Shown here: piece after piece, positions 54,881-64,000 of the stretch
Layout of the letters: every line of letters begins with the position of its first letter
Position numbering within the stretch: the first letter of the stretch is position 1
NCBI RefSeq assembly: GCF_017873215.1
Contig: NZ_JAGGKA010000007.1
Span: forward strand, 1 to 64,000
Reading direction: 5' to 3'
Length of the DNA stretch: 64,000 nt
Origin: Clostridium tetanomorphum
Lineage (GTDB): Bacteria > Bacillota > Clostridia > Clostridiales > Clostridiaceae
Notes under the pieces: model-generated
The model's input: only the letters and a program-made list of their open reading frames with translations
What the model was told of the DNA's origin: nothing
Database searches by the model: none
Position numbers and translations under genes: made by a program

Positions 54881-55812
54881 ATGGATGCAAATTTACCAGC
54901 TAAAGGAACAGAAGATGTATCATTTTTATTAAAGATTAGTGATGAAGAAACTACTATAAAGCAAATTGGAAATTTAATAGTTAGGGAGCCAAATGAAGAT
55001 TTTTATTGGTTAGTTGATGTAGAATTTGATGATTTTACAATGTCAGATGAAGATATAATAAAACTCTTAAGAGGATGTATTGTATATGGACATGTTAAAG
55101 ATTTAAATGTATGGACAAGTGTTGGAAGGAGACAGCATGGACCTTGTATATATGATAAGATAAGCATTTGTATTGATGTTTATGATAATGTAAACAATGA
55201 GATTTGTGTTACATATGATAAACTTGAAAATTGTATAGAAAATATTGAAAAAAAATTTAAAACTATGGGTAGTGCTAAAATTGTTCCTAGAGAAAATATA
55301 CAAATGGCAATAAATAAAGGAAATAAACTAAGTGATTTTTTTCAAAATGAAGAAAAATTTGAACATAATATAGGTTTAAAACTCTTATCAGATAAGCATA
55401 GTCCTTATAAGGGCAAGGATATATGGGATGTAATGCTGTGCTTAGGAATAGAATGGGGAGATATGGATATTTTTCATGCAGAAAATAAGTCACAATTTGG
55501 TGATGATTATTTATTTAGTATTTCTACAACAACAGAGCCAGGATTTTTTGGATACATACAATGGCTGAAGATACCTTTGATGATTTAGTTTTTGTTATTA
55601 ATATTGCAAGGAATTCAAATCCATTGAAAGCTTTTAATGCTATGTGGAGAGCAGCTGAATATATCCAAAAAAGACTAGGTGGTTCATTGTTAGATGAGAC
55701 ACATAGGGAAATTTCTAAAGACAATTATATAGAAATTATTAATAACACCATTGGTAGATTTAAAAAGTGGGGATTTAAACCAGGAGAAGATGTAGCATTA
55801 TTTTTATTTTAA
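54881..55812 (+). pseudogene. Frameshifted protein with ZipA-like C-terminal domain
   Basis: Two overlapping frames, 54881-55588 (235 codons) and 55561-55812 (83 codons), read as one protein of about 309 aa if one base is restored in the T6 run near 55542-55547. The C-terminal 130 residues then match the FtsZ-binding domain of ZipA. Compare LGIEWGDMDIFH, LFSISTTTEPGFF and KAFNAMWRAAEYIQKRLGG-SLLDE with ZipA GEMNIYH, LFSLANMVKPGTF and MLQSAQHIADEVGGVVLDD. The N-terminal half is unrecognised. The break may be a real mutation or a homopolymer error. Confidence 0.75.
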
Positions 55813-55827
55813 CCTATAATATTTTAA

Positions 55828-55926
55828 GGAGCTGTCGCACTAAAAATAAATTCTACAATATATTGTGTTAACTTTAAACTTGCAAAACAATATATTGTAT
55901 GTAAATTTCTTAGTACCACAGCCCTT
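55828..55926. repeat. Dispersed palindromic repeat, copy 2 (MITE-like)
   Basis: About 99 bp, from GGAGCTGTCGCACTAAAAA to TTCTTAGTACCACAGCCCTT. It aligns end to end with the copy at 1763-1861, including the CAATATATTGTAT core. It sits 16 bp after the ZipA-like gene. The remaining gap to 56203 is AT-rich with no gene seen. Confidence 0.7.
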
Positions 55927-56203
55927 TTTGCGTGTTTATCTTATATAATCCATGGGTTGATAAAAATATTGGATATATAAGCAAAAAAATGTTGAATAAT
56001 CATTTTAAATATATTATTATAAAAAAAGAAATTTAACCATTTTATGGCGAAACAAGAAGAAAAAGAATGTATTTAATAATAATTATGAAAAATACATATA
56101 AATATTTTTATATAGTATTTTGATTCAATAAATTATTAAATAACAGTGACTTTGTGAAAAAATTTAATTTTATTAGAAATGTTAATGAAGGGAAGTTGAT
56201 ACA

Positions 56204-57622
56204 ATGATAAATTTGAGTAAGGAATACATAGATTCCCTTGCAACTAATGCTAGTGCTATGAAGAATGGAAATAAATTATCAAAAGATGGATCTTTTGTAA
56301 AACTTAATAAATCTGAAGATGAATCAATAATATTTGGAGAATGTAAAGGAAGCGGAAAAAATAACTATTTATGTTCTGCGGATTTTATAAATGAAAGTAA
56401 TCCAGTATTTAGATGTAGTTGTCCAAGCAAGCAATTTCCTTGTAAGCACACTTTAGGTCTTCTGTACGCATTTGTGGATGGCAAGAAATTTACAGTTGAG
56501 AATATACCAGAAGATATTATTGAAAAGAGAGCAAAAATTGAAAAAAAGGAGCAAAATAAAATAGAAAAGAAGAAAGCTCCTGCTAAGAAGAATAAATCTG
56601 CTATAAAGAAAAAAATAAATGCTCAATTAGAGGGAATTGAACTTTTAGATAAAATAGTTAAAGGTATTTTAAAGCAGGGATTTGCAAGTATACATAAAGA
56701 AAATATAAAGGAGTTAAATTCTCAATTAAAGGAGCTAGGAAACTACTATATACCAGGGGTTCAGGCAGAGCTTAAAAGACTTATTGAAAAAATTTTTGAT
56801 AGTGAAGTAGATAATGAAAATGCTTTAATGCAAGCAATATATTTAAAATCTCTTGTAAAAGAAGGTAAAAAGCATCTGCTAAATAGATTAGAGGATGAAG
56901 AGATGAATCTTTCTGTAAGTTCTGATATGGAAGAATTATTAGGACATGCTTGGAAGCTTACAGAATTAGAGGAATTAGATCAATTCAAAAAAGATGTTAA
57001 TTTAGTTCAACTTTCATTTTCTTCATATGTAGATACTGCCAGAGAGGAATATATAGATGAGGGAATCTTTTTAGATTTAAATACGGGAGAAATAAGAAAC
57101 ACTTATAATTACCGTCCACTTAGAAGAAAGTCTGATGCTGAAGGAGAATATGCACCAAATTGTTTACTAGAGATTCCTACTTTATACATATATCCTGGAC
57201 AGTTAAATTTAAGAGTTAGATGGGAAGAAATGATTATAAAAGAAATGCAGCAGGAGCATTATGAAAAAGCTTTTAGTTTCGGTGAAAAATCATATGCCCA
57301 TGTTATAAAAAAGATAAAAAATTATATTAAAAATCCTTTAGTAAGTAAAATGCCTAGTATACTTTTAAGGTACAGTACCCTAGGAAAAGTAGAAAATAAT
57401 TGGGTAATCGAAGACGAGGAAGGGAATAGATTAGTTTTAAATGAAGACGAATATGATTTAGGGTATAAAACAGGATGTAGAATATTACCTTTACTTAATT
57501 CTAAGTATATGAAGGATGGAGCTATGTTAGTGAAATTTCATTATAATATTCAAACTAGAAGCTTAGAACTATATCCACTTAGTGTACTTACTGAGAACGA
57601 AATTATAAGACTTACTTATTAG
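56204..57622 (+). CDS. SWIM zinc-finger protein (YehQ-like)
   Basis: 472 aa. The SWIM motif is C71-x-C73-x6-C80-x-H82, a zinc finger for DNA or protein binding. A Lys-rich linker (about 105-135) separates it from a mostly helical C-terminal region of about 330 residues. It is first gene of a five-gene operon with MoxR ATPase, DUF5682 and VWA genes, the neighbourhood of E. coli YehQ. GAAGGGAAG precedes the ATG. Confidence 0.85.
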   Translation: MINLSKEYIDSLATNASAMKNGNKLSKDGSFVKLNKSEDESIIFGECKGSGKNNYLCSADFINESNPVFRCSCPSKQFPCKHTLGLLYAFVDGKKFTVENIPEDIIEKRAKIEKKEQNKIEKKKAPAKKNKSAIKKKINAQLEGIELLDKIVKGILKQGFASIHKENIKELNSQLKELGNYYIPGVQAELKRLIEKIFDSEVDNENALMQAIYLKSLVKEGKKHLLNRLEDEEMNLSVSSDMEELLGHAWKLTELEELDQFKKDVNLVQLSFSSYVDTAREEYIDEGIFLDLNTGEIRNTYNYRPLRRKSDAEGEYAPNCLLEIPTLYIYPGQLNLRVRWEEMIIKEMQQEHYEKAFSFGEKSYAHVIKKIKNYIKNPLVSKMPSILLRYSTLGKVENNWVIEDEEGNRLVLNEDEYDLGYKTGCRILPLLNSKYMKDGAMLVKFHYNIQTRSLELYPLSVLTENEIIRLTY

Positions 57623-57631
57623 GAGGAAATT

Positions 57632-59524
57632 ATGAGTATAGAATTATTAATAGAATTACAAAAAGAATGTACGGAGTTAGCTGTAGCAGGAACTGATCTT
57701 TCTATAGGTAATTTTAAACTTGAAAAGTTGTTGCCTAAATTTGAAAAGATTGGAGAAAAGATAAAACTATTTAAAATGGTTTCAGATAGAATAAAAAACC
57801 TTTTGAATTCAGAAAAAGAGGAAAGTGCAGACAATTTAATAGCTTTATCAACTTTAGTAAATGCAATACTACTTACTCAAGCACAAACAGGTATAGAAGG
57901 GAAAATAAATGTTTTAGAAGGATGCAATAAAAAGATAAATACATGTACTCAAAATCGCAAAATAGAACCAGTAGTTCAGGCTTTAACCAGTACTGGTGGA
58001 GGACGTTATGCAGTAATAGAAGAAGCTTTTAAAGAAGGAGTTTTTTCTGATACTAGATTACTTCCCTTATTAATAATGGGTTTAGATGACAAATATGCGG
58101 AGATAGGCCAACTTATTTATGACAAACTTTCCTTGCATAGCGATGAAATTCCACTTTCTCTTTTACAGGAAACTTTTAATAGGCAGGGGAAAAAAGGAGA
58201 TGCTTTAAGGCTTAGACTTATAGCTAAAGGGCTAGAAGATGGAGGAAGAGAACTCTGTATTAATTTATTAGAAGATAGTTCTAAAGAAGTTAAAGTTGAA
58301 GCTGTAACTATTTTAGGTAATTTTAATGATACAGAAGGAATTTTGACAGATAGAACAAAAGCAGAAATCTTACTAGAGCAGGCAAAATCAAAAATAAAAG
58401 ACATTAGAAAAGCGGCTTATTTGGGTCTGGTAAAAATAAATACAGAGGATGCAAAGGAAGAATTAAAAAAAGCTATTAAAAAAAGTGACTATAATATAGT
58501 TTTAGAAGTTATGGAAGAAAATTATTTAGAAAACTATGAAAATGGTGTTCTAAATCATGCTGACATTCTAGTTACGGGATTAAAAGATGCTTATGGAAAG
58601 ATGGTTAAAAATAATACTCTTAGTAATCTTGACAAGATAATTGAAATATTAAAAGAATTGAGAATTTATAAAAGTGAAGAAGCATTTAAATTTTTAATAA
58701 AATGTCTAGAAGAAGACATTATGGTAGATTGGGAGAAAACTCAATATAGTAATGTTATGTCAGTAGAAAGATACATAATTAACTGTATAGCAGAATATGA
58801 AAATATCCCACAAGAAGTTTTAGAATTGATAGAAACTAGAAAAGAAAGAAATGGTGGTAGAATTTTTGATTTGGCCTTTAAAGTTTCTTTAAACAATAGA
58901 AAGTCAGAAGAAGTATACGGAATATATAGTCCTTATTTTATAAATAAAACTATAAAAAAAGATATTCTAGAGAATGCATTGGAGCATTTTTCAAAGTATT
59001 TAGGATATACAGATAGAAATTGCGCTAGACACGGTTGGTATAGAAATTTAGGAGAAGATGAAATTAAAACAATGCTAGAACCTGTTTGTAAAGAATTTGA
59101 TAAAAGATGGATTAATATATTTAAAGAATATAGTGCTTATGGACTACTTGCTTATACCATAGATGAAAAAGATACAGCTACAATAGAATTTATGGCTAAT
59201 AAAATAAAAAATTTCCAACATATGAAAAAGGATGTTAGAGCAAGGTTTAGAGAATATTCAATTGCTTTTATGGACATTACTATAGGACTAATAAAGATTG
59301 GACATGAACAAGCTTATGAAGCTATTTTAGAAGATTTAAAAAATCCAAGAAGTTTTAGTACTATGGATGAAATGTTGTTATTTATTCCTTATTTACCACA
59401 AAGCTATAGGGAAGATTTGAAAAAGTTTATAAAGGATTCAAGAAATAGCGACAAGTATGTTAGTAATTCCTATGAAGCTACAAGATTAATAACAATGGAA
59501 GATATTTTAAATAGCTTCAAGTAA
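57632..59524 (+). CDS. Helical (HEAT-like) repeat protein of the MoxR-VWA operon
   Basis: 630 aa, predicted all-helical, cytoplasmic. Repeated helix pairs with HEAT-like spacing are visible at about 115-310, such as SKEVKVEAVTILGNFND and IKDIRKAAYLGLVKI. The C-terminal half has no recognised domain. It lies 9 bp after the SWIM gene, behind AGGAGG. It is probably a scaffold or substrate-binding part of the complex; this is inferred from position. Confidence 0.8.
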   Translation: MSIELLIELQKECTELAVAGTDLSIGNFKLEKLLPKFEKIGEKIKLFKMVSDRIKNLLNSEKEESADNLIALSTLVNAILLTQAQTGIEGKINVLEGCNKKINTCTQNRKIEPVVQALTSTGGGRYAVIEEAFKEGVFSDTRLLPLLIMGLDDKYAEIGQLIYDKLSLHSDEIPLSLLQETFNRQGKKGDALRLRLIAKGLEDGGRELCINLLEDSSKEVKVEAVTILGNFNDTEGILTDRTKAEILLEQAKSKIKDIRKAAYLGLVKINTEDAKEELKKAIKKSDYNIVLEVMEENYLENYENGVLNHADILVTGLKDAYGKMVKNNTLSNLDKIIEILKELRIYKSEEAFKFLIKCLEEDIMVDWEKTQYSNVMSVERYIINCIAEYENIPQEVLELIETRKERNGGRIFDLAFKVSLNNRKSEEVYGIYSPYFINKTIKKDILENALEHFSKYLGYTDRNCARHGWYRNLGEDEIKTMLEPVCKEFDKRWINIFKEYSAYGLLAYTIDEKDTATIEFMANKIKNFQHMKKDVRARFREYSIAFMDITIGLIKIGHEQAYEAILEDLKNPRSFSTMDEMLLFIPYLPQSYREDLKKFIKDSRNSDKYVSNSYEATRLITMEDILNSFK

Positions 59525-59554
59525 AAAAATATTGAATTTTAGGAGTTGTAAAAA

Positions 59555-60649
59555 ATGAAAAAGGCAGATAATAAGGTAATGCGTTTACCAGCAGAAAAAT
59601 TATATGAAAAGGAAATTAAAGCTTTAATTAAAGGTGAAACAGAACCTGTACCAGAAGGATGGCAGATGTCTCCAAAGTCTGTTAGAACTTTTATTCTAGG
59701 TGGTACTGCAGGCAAAACTCAGATAAGTCCTAAATATATAGGAAATGAAAGATTAGTTGAAATTGCTATTGCAACTTTAGTAACAGATAGGGCACTACTT
59801 TTAATAGGAGAGCCTGGAACCGCAAAATCTTGGTTGTCAGAAAATCTTACAGCGGCAATTCATGGGGATTCCTGTAAGGTGGTTCAAGGAACTGCTGGTA
59901 CTACTGAAGAGCAGATAAGATACTCTTGGAATTATGCCATGCTACTTTCCAATGGTCCAACAGAAGAAGCACTAGTTAAAACACCTGTATTTAGAGCTAT
60001 GGAAAATGGACAAATTGCAAGAATAGAAGAAATTTCACGTTGTGCATCAGAAGTTCAAGATGCTTTAATATCCATTCTTTCTGAAAAAAATATAGCTATA
60101 CCAGAACTTAATACAGAAATTCATGCTAAAAAAGGATTTTCTATAATAGCAACAGCTAATACTAGGGACAAAGGGGTAAATGATATGTCTTCAGCACTTA
60201 AAAGACGTTTTAATATCATTGTTTTACCTACACCTAAAAATATAGAAACTGAAGTGGAAATAGTAAGAAAGAGAGTAGAGGAGATTTCATCAGGTCTTGA
60301 TCTTCAAGCATCACTTCCAACAAAAGATGCTATATCAAAGATAGTAACAATATTTAGAGAGCTTAGAGAAGGAACTACTGTAGATAAGAGCATGAAACTT
60401 AAATCACCTAGTGGAGTTATTTCCACAGCAGAAGCTATTTCTCTTTTAACAAATAGTATGGCTCTTGCAGGAAGCTTTGGAAATGGTGAAATTCAAGATA
60501 TTGATATTGCAGCAGGGCTTCAGGGAGCAGTAGTTAAAGATGAAGATAAGGATAAAATGGCGTGGAAGGAATATCTAGAAAATGTAATGAAAAAAAGAGG
60601 AGCGGAGTGGCAAAATTTATATAGAGCTTGCAAGGAGCTAAATATATAA
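59555..60649 (+). CDS. MoxR-type AAA+ ATPase (YehL-like)
   Basis: 364 aa. Walker A is G85-EPGTAKS92. The Walker B region reads IARIEEISR with Glu158-Glu159 in place of the usual Asp-Glu. Sensor 1 is ATANTRDKG, followed by SSALKRRFN with the arginine finger. MoxR ATPases work with VWA proteins to remodel or insert cofactors into partner enzymes. The gene overlaps the DUF5682 start (TAATG), so the two are translationally coupled. Confidence 0.9.
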   Translation: MKKADNKVMRLPAEKLYEKEIKALIKGETEPVPEGWQMSPKSVRTFILGGTAGKTQISPKYIGNERLVEIAIATLVTDRALLLIGEPGTAKSWLSENLTAAIHGDSCKVVQGTAGTTEEQIRYSWNYAMLLSNGPTEEALVKTPVFRAMENGQIARIEEISRCASEVQDALISILSEKNIAIPELNTEIHAKKGFSIIATANTRDKGVNDMSSALKRRFNIIVLPTPKNIETEVEIVRKRVEEISSGLDLQASLPTKDAISKIVTIFRELREGTTVDKSMKLKSPSGVISTAEAISLLTNSMALAGSFGNGEIQDIDIAAGLQGAVVKDEDKDKMAWKEYLENVMKKRGAEWQNLYRACKELNI

Positions 60650-62955
60650 TGGAAAAAGTAAATGTTTTTGGAGTTCGCCATCTTTCACCTGGTAGTTCAT
60701 ATCATTTGATAGAGTTTCTAGAAAAAATAAAACCTACAGCAGTATTAATTGAGGGGCTGCAGGATGCAAATGAACACATTAAGTCCATTGTTAATGCCAA
60801 AAATAAAGCTCCATTAGCAATACTTGCTTATACGGATAGTGTACCAGTTAAAACTATACTATATCCTATTGCTTCTTATTCTCCAGAATATCAAGCTTTA
60901 TTATGGGCAAGTAAAAATAATTGTTATTCAGCATTTATAGATTTGCCATCAGATGTATCTTTAATGTTAAATATTCACTCTAAAAAGGATGAAAGTATAT
61001 TAGATGAACAAAAGGATAGCTTAGAATATATACATTATGAAGATTCAATATATGAAAAGATAGCTAAACTTTCTAATGAACCAAATTATGAGACTTATTG
61101 GGAAAGAAATTTTGAACATATAAAGGATTTAGAAACCTATAGAGAAGCAATTTTTAAATTTTGTATGGAAATTAGAAATTTAACAGAAGAAAGTGAAGCT
61201 ATACACTGCAAAAAAGAATATGCTAGAAATTTAATCAGAGAGGCATTTATGAGAAGGCAAATTAAAAATACTATTTTATCTGGGCATAAACCAGATAAAA
61301 TAGTTGTTGTAACGGGAGCATATCATGCGTCTGCAATAAATATGGATTTAGATCCTATGAGTGATGAAGAAATAAATGCTTTACCAAGGATAAAGACAAA
61401 TATTACTTTAATGCCATATTCCTATTATAGATTGTCAAAGCAAGGAGGATATGGTGCAGGTAATAAAGCTCCATTTTATTTTAAGCTGATGTGGGAATGT
61501 TTAATAAACAATGATTTAGATAAACTGCCTTCATTGTATTTTACAACTTTAGTAAATCATTTAAGACAAGCTGGTACTTATAGATCACCAGCGGAAGTAA
61601 TAGAAGGTGTTAGACTTGCAAAGTCTTTAGCATATCTACATGGAGATAAAACACCTACATTAATAGATATTCAAGATGCCTGTACCGTATGTTTGGGACA
61701 AGGAAGGCGAGCTGTAGTGGCTGAAGCTATGGCAAAAACCGAAATAGGAACTGAAATTGGACATATAGAGGAAGGAGTAAGTCAAACTCCTATACAAGAT
61801 GATTTTTATAGAAAACTTAAAGAATTAAATCTTGAAAAATATAAGAGTACTGTTTCACAGGATTTAGTTTTAGATTTAAGAGAAAATAGAAGGATTAAAT
61901 CAGAGAGACTGGCCTTTTTAGATTTAAGAAGATCTGAATTTTTAAATAAGCTTAAAATATTAAATATAAATTTTGCTGTGGAGAGACATGCTTCCCAAGA
62001 TAAGGCTAGTTGGAAAGAAGAATGGATACTAAAATGGACTCCAGAATCTGAAATTCAATTGGTAGAGGCAGTTTTACTTGGAAATAGTGTGGAACTTGCT
62101 ACAGCCTTTAAATTAGACCAATTACTTAAAGAATGTGAAGATATCAAAGAGGCTTCAGAGCTTATTTTAACAGCTTGCAAATGTGGAATGGAAAAGGCTG
62201 TTGAGGATGGTAGAAGCATAGTTCAAGGATTATCAATAGATGCAGGAGATTTTGTTAAGATAGCTAAGACTCTTAAAAATATTTATCAGGTAATAAATTT
62301 TGGTAGCTTAAGAAAAATTGATACTAGTAGTTTAACTGAAATAGTAGAGCAATTATTTTTTAGATTAAACCTTCTATTGATAGATTCTTGTAATTGTAAT
62401 GATGATAGGGCAAAAGAAATGACTACTGCAATATGTGATATTAATTCCATAGTTGCAGATTCTAGTATTAATTTGAGTAATGAGTTTTGGACTGAAAAGC
62501 TTATAGAACTTTCAGATAGAGATGATAGAAACCCTAAACTTTCGGGATATGCTGCTGGAATTCTACTAGAAGAAAATAAAATATCTGATGAAAAATTATC
62601 TATGGAAATATCACGTAGACTATCACCAGGAGTAGAGGTGGATTTAGGAGCAGGATGGTTTGAGGGATTAGCTTCAAGAAATCACTATACCCTTGTTTCA
62701 AAACTTATTATTTTAGAAAAATTGGATGAATATATAAGTTTTTTGGATGATGAAGAGTTTCGCAGAGCATTAGTATTTTTAAGAAGAGCTTTTAGTGAAT
62801 TTACTCCTGAACATAAAAGATACATCAGTGAAAATTTAGGGGAGCTTTGGAATATAAATAATGAGGAATCAGAGGAAGAATTTTTAAATACCTTAGATGA
62901 AATAAATGAAGAGTCCTTTGAGAACTTAGAAGATTTTGATTTTGGAGATATATAA
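60649..62955 (+). CDS. DUF5682 family protein (YehM-like)
   Basis: 768 aa from ATG 60649, which overlaps the previous stop; AAGGAG lies upstream. The N-terminal 240 residues carry GVRH11LSPG, VLIE35GLQDA and VVVTGAYH226, a GxxH...E...GxxH pattern like the TraB/TIKI/EreA-type fold. The large remainder is helical. DUF5682 proteins occur only with MoxR/VWA/SWIM genes. They may be the effector or enzyme of the system (inference). The VWA gene starts 1 nt after its stop. Confidence 0.88.
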   Translation: MEKVNVFGVRHLSPGSSYHLIEFLEKIKPTAVLIEGLQDANEHIKSIVNAKNKAPLAILAYTDSVPVKTILYPIASYSPEYQALLWASKNNCYSAFIDLPSDVSLMLNIHSKKDESILDEQKDSLEYIHYEDSIYEKIAKLSNEPNYETYWERNFEHIKDLETYREAIFKFCMEIRNLTEESEAIHCKKEYARNLIREAFMRRQIKNTILSGHKPDKIVVVTGAYHASAINMDLDPMSDEEINALPRIKTNITLMPYSYYRLSKQGGYGAGNKAPFYFKLMWECLINNDLDKLPSLYFTTLVNHLRQAGTYRSPAEVIEGVRLAKSLAYLHGDKTPTLIDIQDACTVCLGQGRRAVVAEAMAKTEIGTEIGHIEEGVSQTPIQDDFYRKLKELNLEKYKSTVSQDLVLDLRENRRIKSERLAFLDLRRSEFLNKLKILNINFAVERHASQDKASWKEEWILKWTPESEIQLVEAVLLGNSVELATAFKLDQLLKECEDIKEASELILTACKCGMEKAVEDGRSIVQGLSIDAGDFVKIAKTLKNIYQVINFGSLRKIDTSSLTEIVEQLFFRLNLLLIDSCNCNDDRAKEMTTAICDINSIVADSSINLSNEFWTEKLIELSDRDDRNPKLSGYAAGILLEENKISDEKLSMEISRRLSPGVEVDLGAGWFEGLASRNHYTLVSKLIILEKLDEYISFLDDEEFRRALVFLRRAFSEFTPEHKRYISENLGELWNINNEESEEEFLNTLDEINEESFENLEDFDFGDI

Positions 62956-62956
62956 T

Positions 62957-64000
62957 ATGGATAAAAAGAAGTTAAAACGATGGAGACTAATACTGGGAAG
63001 TGAAAGTGAAAAAACCTTTCAGGATTATGATAAAGAAGGATTTTCCTTAGATAGTGATGAGCAGATCATGGATGAAGCATTGGCAGCTATATATGATGAT
63101 ACTTCTTCAAGTAATTCTATAGGTGGCAATGGCTCAAAGAGTGCAAGCCTTGCTAAGTCATCACCGAGACTTGCAAAATGGCTTGGAGATATTAGAAAAT
63201 ATTTTCCAGAGGATACTGTAGCTATAATACAAAGTGATGCTATAGAAAGAAAAAATTTAACACAGCTTATATTTGAACCAGAAGTTTTAAAAGATGTTAA
63301 GCCAGATATTTCTATGGTAGTTACACTTTTAGCTCTTAGGGATCAAATTCCAGAAGAAACAAAAGATACAGCTAGAGAATTAGTTAAGAGAGTAGTAGAG
63401 GATATAGAAGAAAGATTAAAAAATGACATGGTAAAAGCAGTAGCTGGATCTATAAATAAAAGAGAACATTCACCTATACCTTCACTTAAAGCTATTGATT
63501 GGAAATATACTATAAGCAAAAATTTAAAAAATTATGATGTAGAGCAGAAAAAAATTGTTCCAGAGAAGTTCTATTATTTCAATCGTGCAAGGGATTCAAA
63601 CAATTGGACAATAATACTAGACATAGACCAAAGTGGTTCTATGGCGGAATCAGCTATTTATGCGTCAATTGTAGGATCTATATTTGCTAGTATAAGAGCT
63701 CTTAAAACTCATGTAATTGCATTTGATACAGAGGTTGTAGACCTAAGTGAAGAATGTGCTAATGATCCAGTAGATATGATTTTTGGAATACAGTTAGGTG
63801 GAGGAACAAATATAAATAAATCAGTAGCTTACTGTGAGAAATTTATAACTGAACCTAAAAAAACTATTTTTATACTTATTTCTGATCTCTATGAAGGTGG
63901 AAATGAAGCTGATTTAATAAGAAGAGTAAAGGATATGAAAGAAGCTGGAGTGACAGTTATATGTTTATTAGCTATATCAGATAATGGGGTGCCAGCTTAT
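62957..64000 (+). CDS. VWA domain protein (YehP-like), partial at window end
   Basis: At least 348 aa, still open at the window end. The N-terminal 210 residues are helical. The VWA domain starts near 215 with the MIDAS motif D224-x-S226-x-S228 (DIDQSGSM), a later Thr in GGGTNIN, and SDLYEGG. The ATG is 1 nt after the DUF5682 stop. VWA proteins partner MoxR ATPases through the MIDAS metal site, so this completes the ATPase-adaptor pair. Confidence 0.9.
   Translation, partial: MDKKKLKRWRLILGSESEKTFQDYDKEGFSLDSDEQIMDEALAAIYDDTSSSNSIGGNGSKSASLAKSSPRLAKWLGDIRKYFPEDTVAIIQSDAIERKNLTQLIFEPEVLKDVKPDISMVVTLLALRDQIPEETKDTARELVKRVVEDIEERLKNDMVKAVAGSINKREHSPIPSLKAIDWKYTISKNLKNYDVEQKKIVPEKFYYFNRARDSNNWTIILDIDQSGSMAESAIYASIVGSIFASIRALKTHVIAFDTEVVDLSEECANDPVDMIFGIQLGGGTNINKSVAYCEKFITEPKKTIFILISDLYEGGNEADLIRRVKDMKEAGVTVICLLAISDNGVPAY

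Noticed and set aside
1-64000. CRISPR array, tRNA, rRNA, transposase or phage genes
   Set aside because: No regularly spaced repeats, cloverleaf genes, DDE/HUH transposase motifs or phage structural genes were seen on either strand.

Overview
The window is low-GC DNA (roughly 28-30% G+C by eye) with strong AGGAGG-type ribosome sites and anaerobe-typical gene families: orange-protein/MinD clusters, DUF1847, DUF134, flavoredoxin and YhgE/Pip proteins. It reads as a chromosomal stretch of a Clostridium-like Firmicute. I saw no rRNA, tRNA, CRISPR array, transposase or phage gene. A pair of about 99-bp palindromic repeats (1763-1861 and 55828-55926) is the only dispersed repeat found.

Layout. 0.1-3.3 kb (minus strand): a lipoprotein with an internally duplicated domain, and a dCache sensor protein without an output domain. 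3.4-9.1 kb: a two-component system (histidine kinase plus sigma-54 activator) followed by glutaminase and an AGCS symporter. Three activator-type palindromes and a clear -24/-12 promoter sit in front of the glutaminase gene, so the wiring can be read directly. 9.2-13.1 kb: HAD hydrolase, a double flavodoxin protein divergent from its probable TetR repressor with two operators between them, and an MBL-fold hydrolase. 13.3-15.6 kb: a MerR-type regulator with two HTH domains plus an ABC exporter. This looks like an inserted module that has cut off the 5' end of an ArsA-like ATPase gene. 16.7-23.6 kb: an intact ArsA-like ATPase, a second ABC exporter and a MalT/LuxR-type regulator. 24-25.7 kb: a YdcF-like membrane protein and a DUF3788 protein.

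25.9-33.7 kb: a large anaerobe metal/Fe-S cluster. It holds Mrp, two NifX/orange-protein-like proteins, two MinD ATPases with inserted ferredoxin domains, a C_GCAxxG_C_C protein, a Fur-family regulator, two DUF134 regulators, DUF1847, flavoredoxin, DUF5320, peptide deformylase and TrmO. A perfect 34-bp palindrome lies in its first promoter. 33.9-35 kb: a YibE/F membrane protein (minus strand). 35.3-41.7 kb: an HscC-type Hsp70, a J-domain/TPR protein with a degenerate HPD motif, an unusual SDR protein with an N-terminal zinc knuckle, and an unknown protein, all behind a 20-bp-arm palindromic promoter. 42-47.3 kb: MsrB, then two YhgE/Pip paralogues behind a TetR-type operator.

47.6-55.8 kb is a patchwork of small accessory genes and decayed ones: two broken methyltransferases, an anti-sigma remnant, lipoproteins, an intact methyltransferase, DUF2164, a membrane-anchored L7/L12-like domain, YjdF, DUF4261 and a frameshifted protein with a ZipA-like C-terminus. 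56.2-64 kb: a five-gene operon that continues past the window end (SWIM zinc finger, helical-repeat protein, MoxR AAA+ ATPase, DUF5682, VWA protein). It corresponds to the little-understood YehL/M/P/Q type of MoxR-VWA system.

The best candidates for undescribed biology are the YehLMPQ-like operon, the HscC/degenerate-J operon with its two odd passengers, the ZipA-like protein in a Firmicute, and the orange-protein-like cluster with its palindromic operators.
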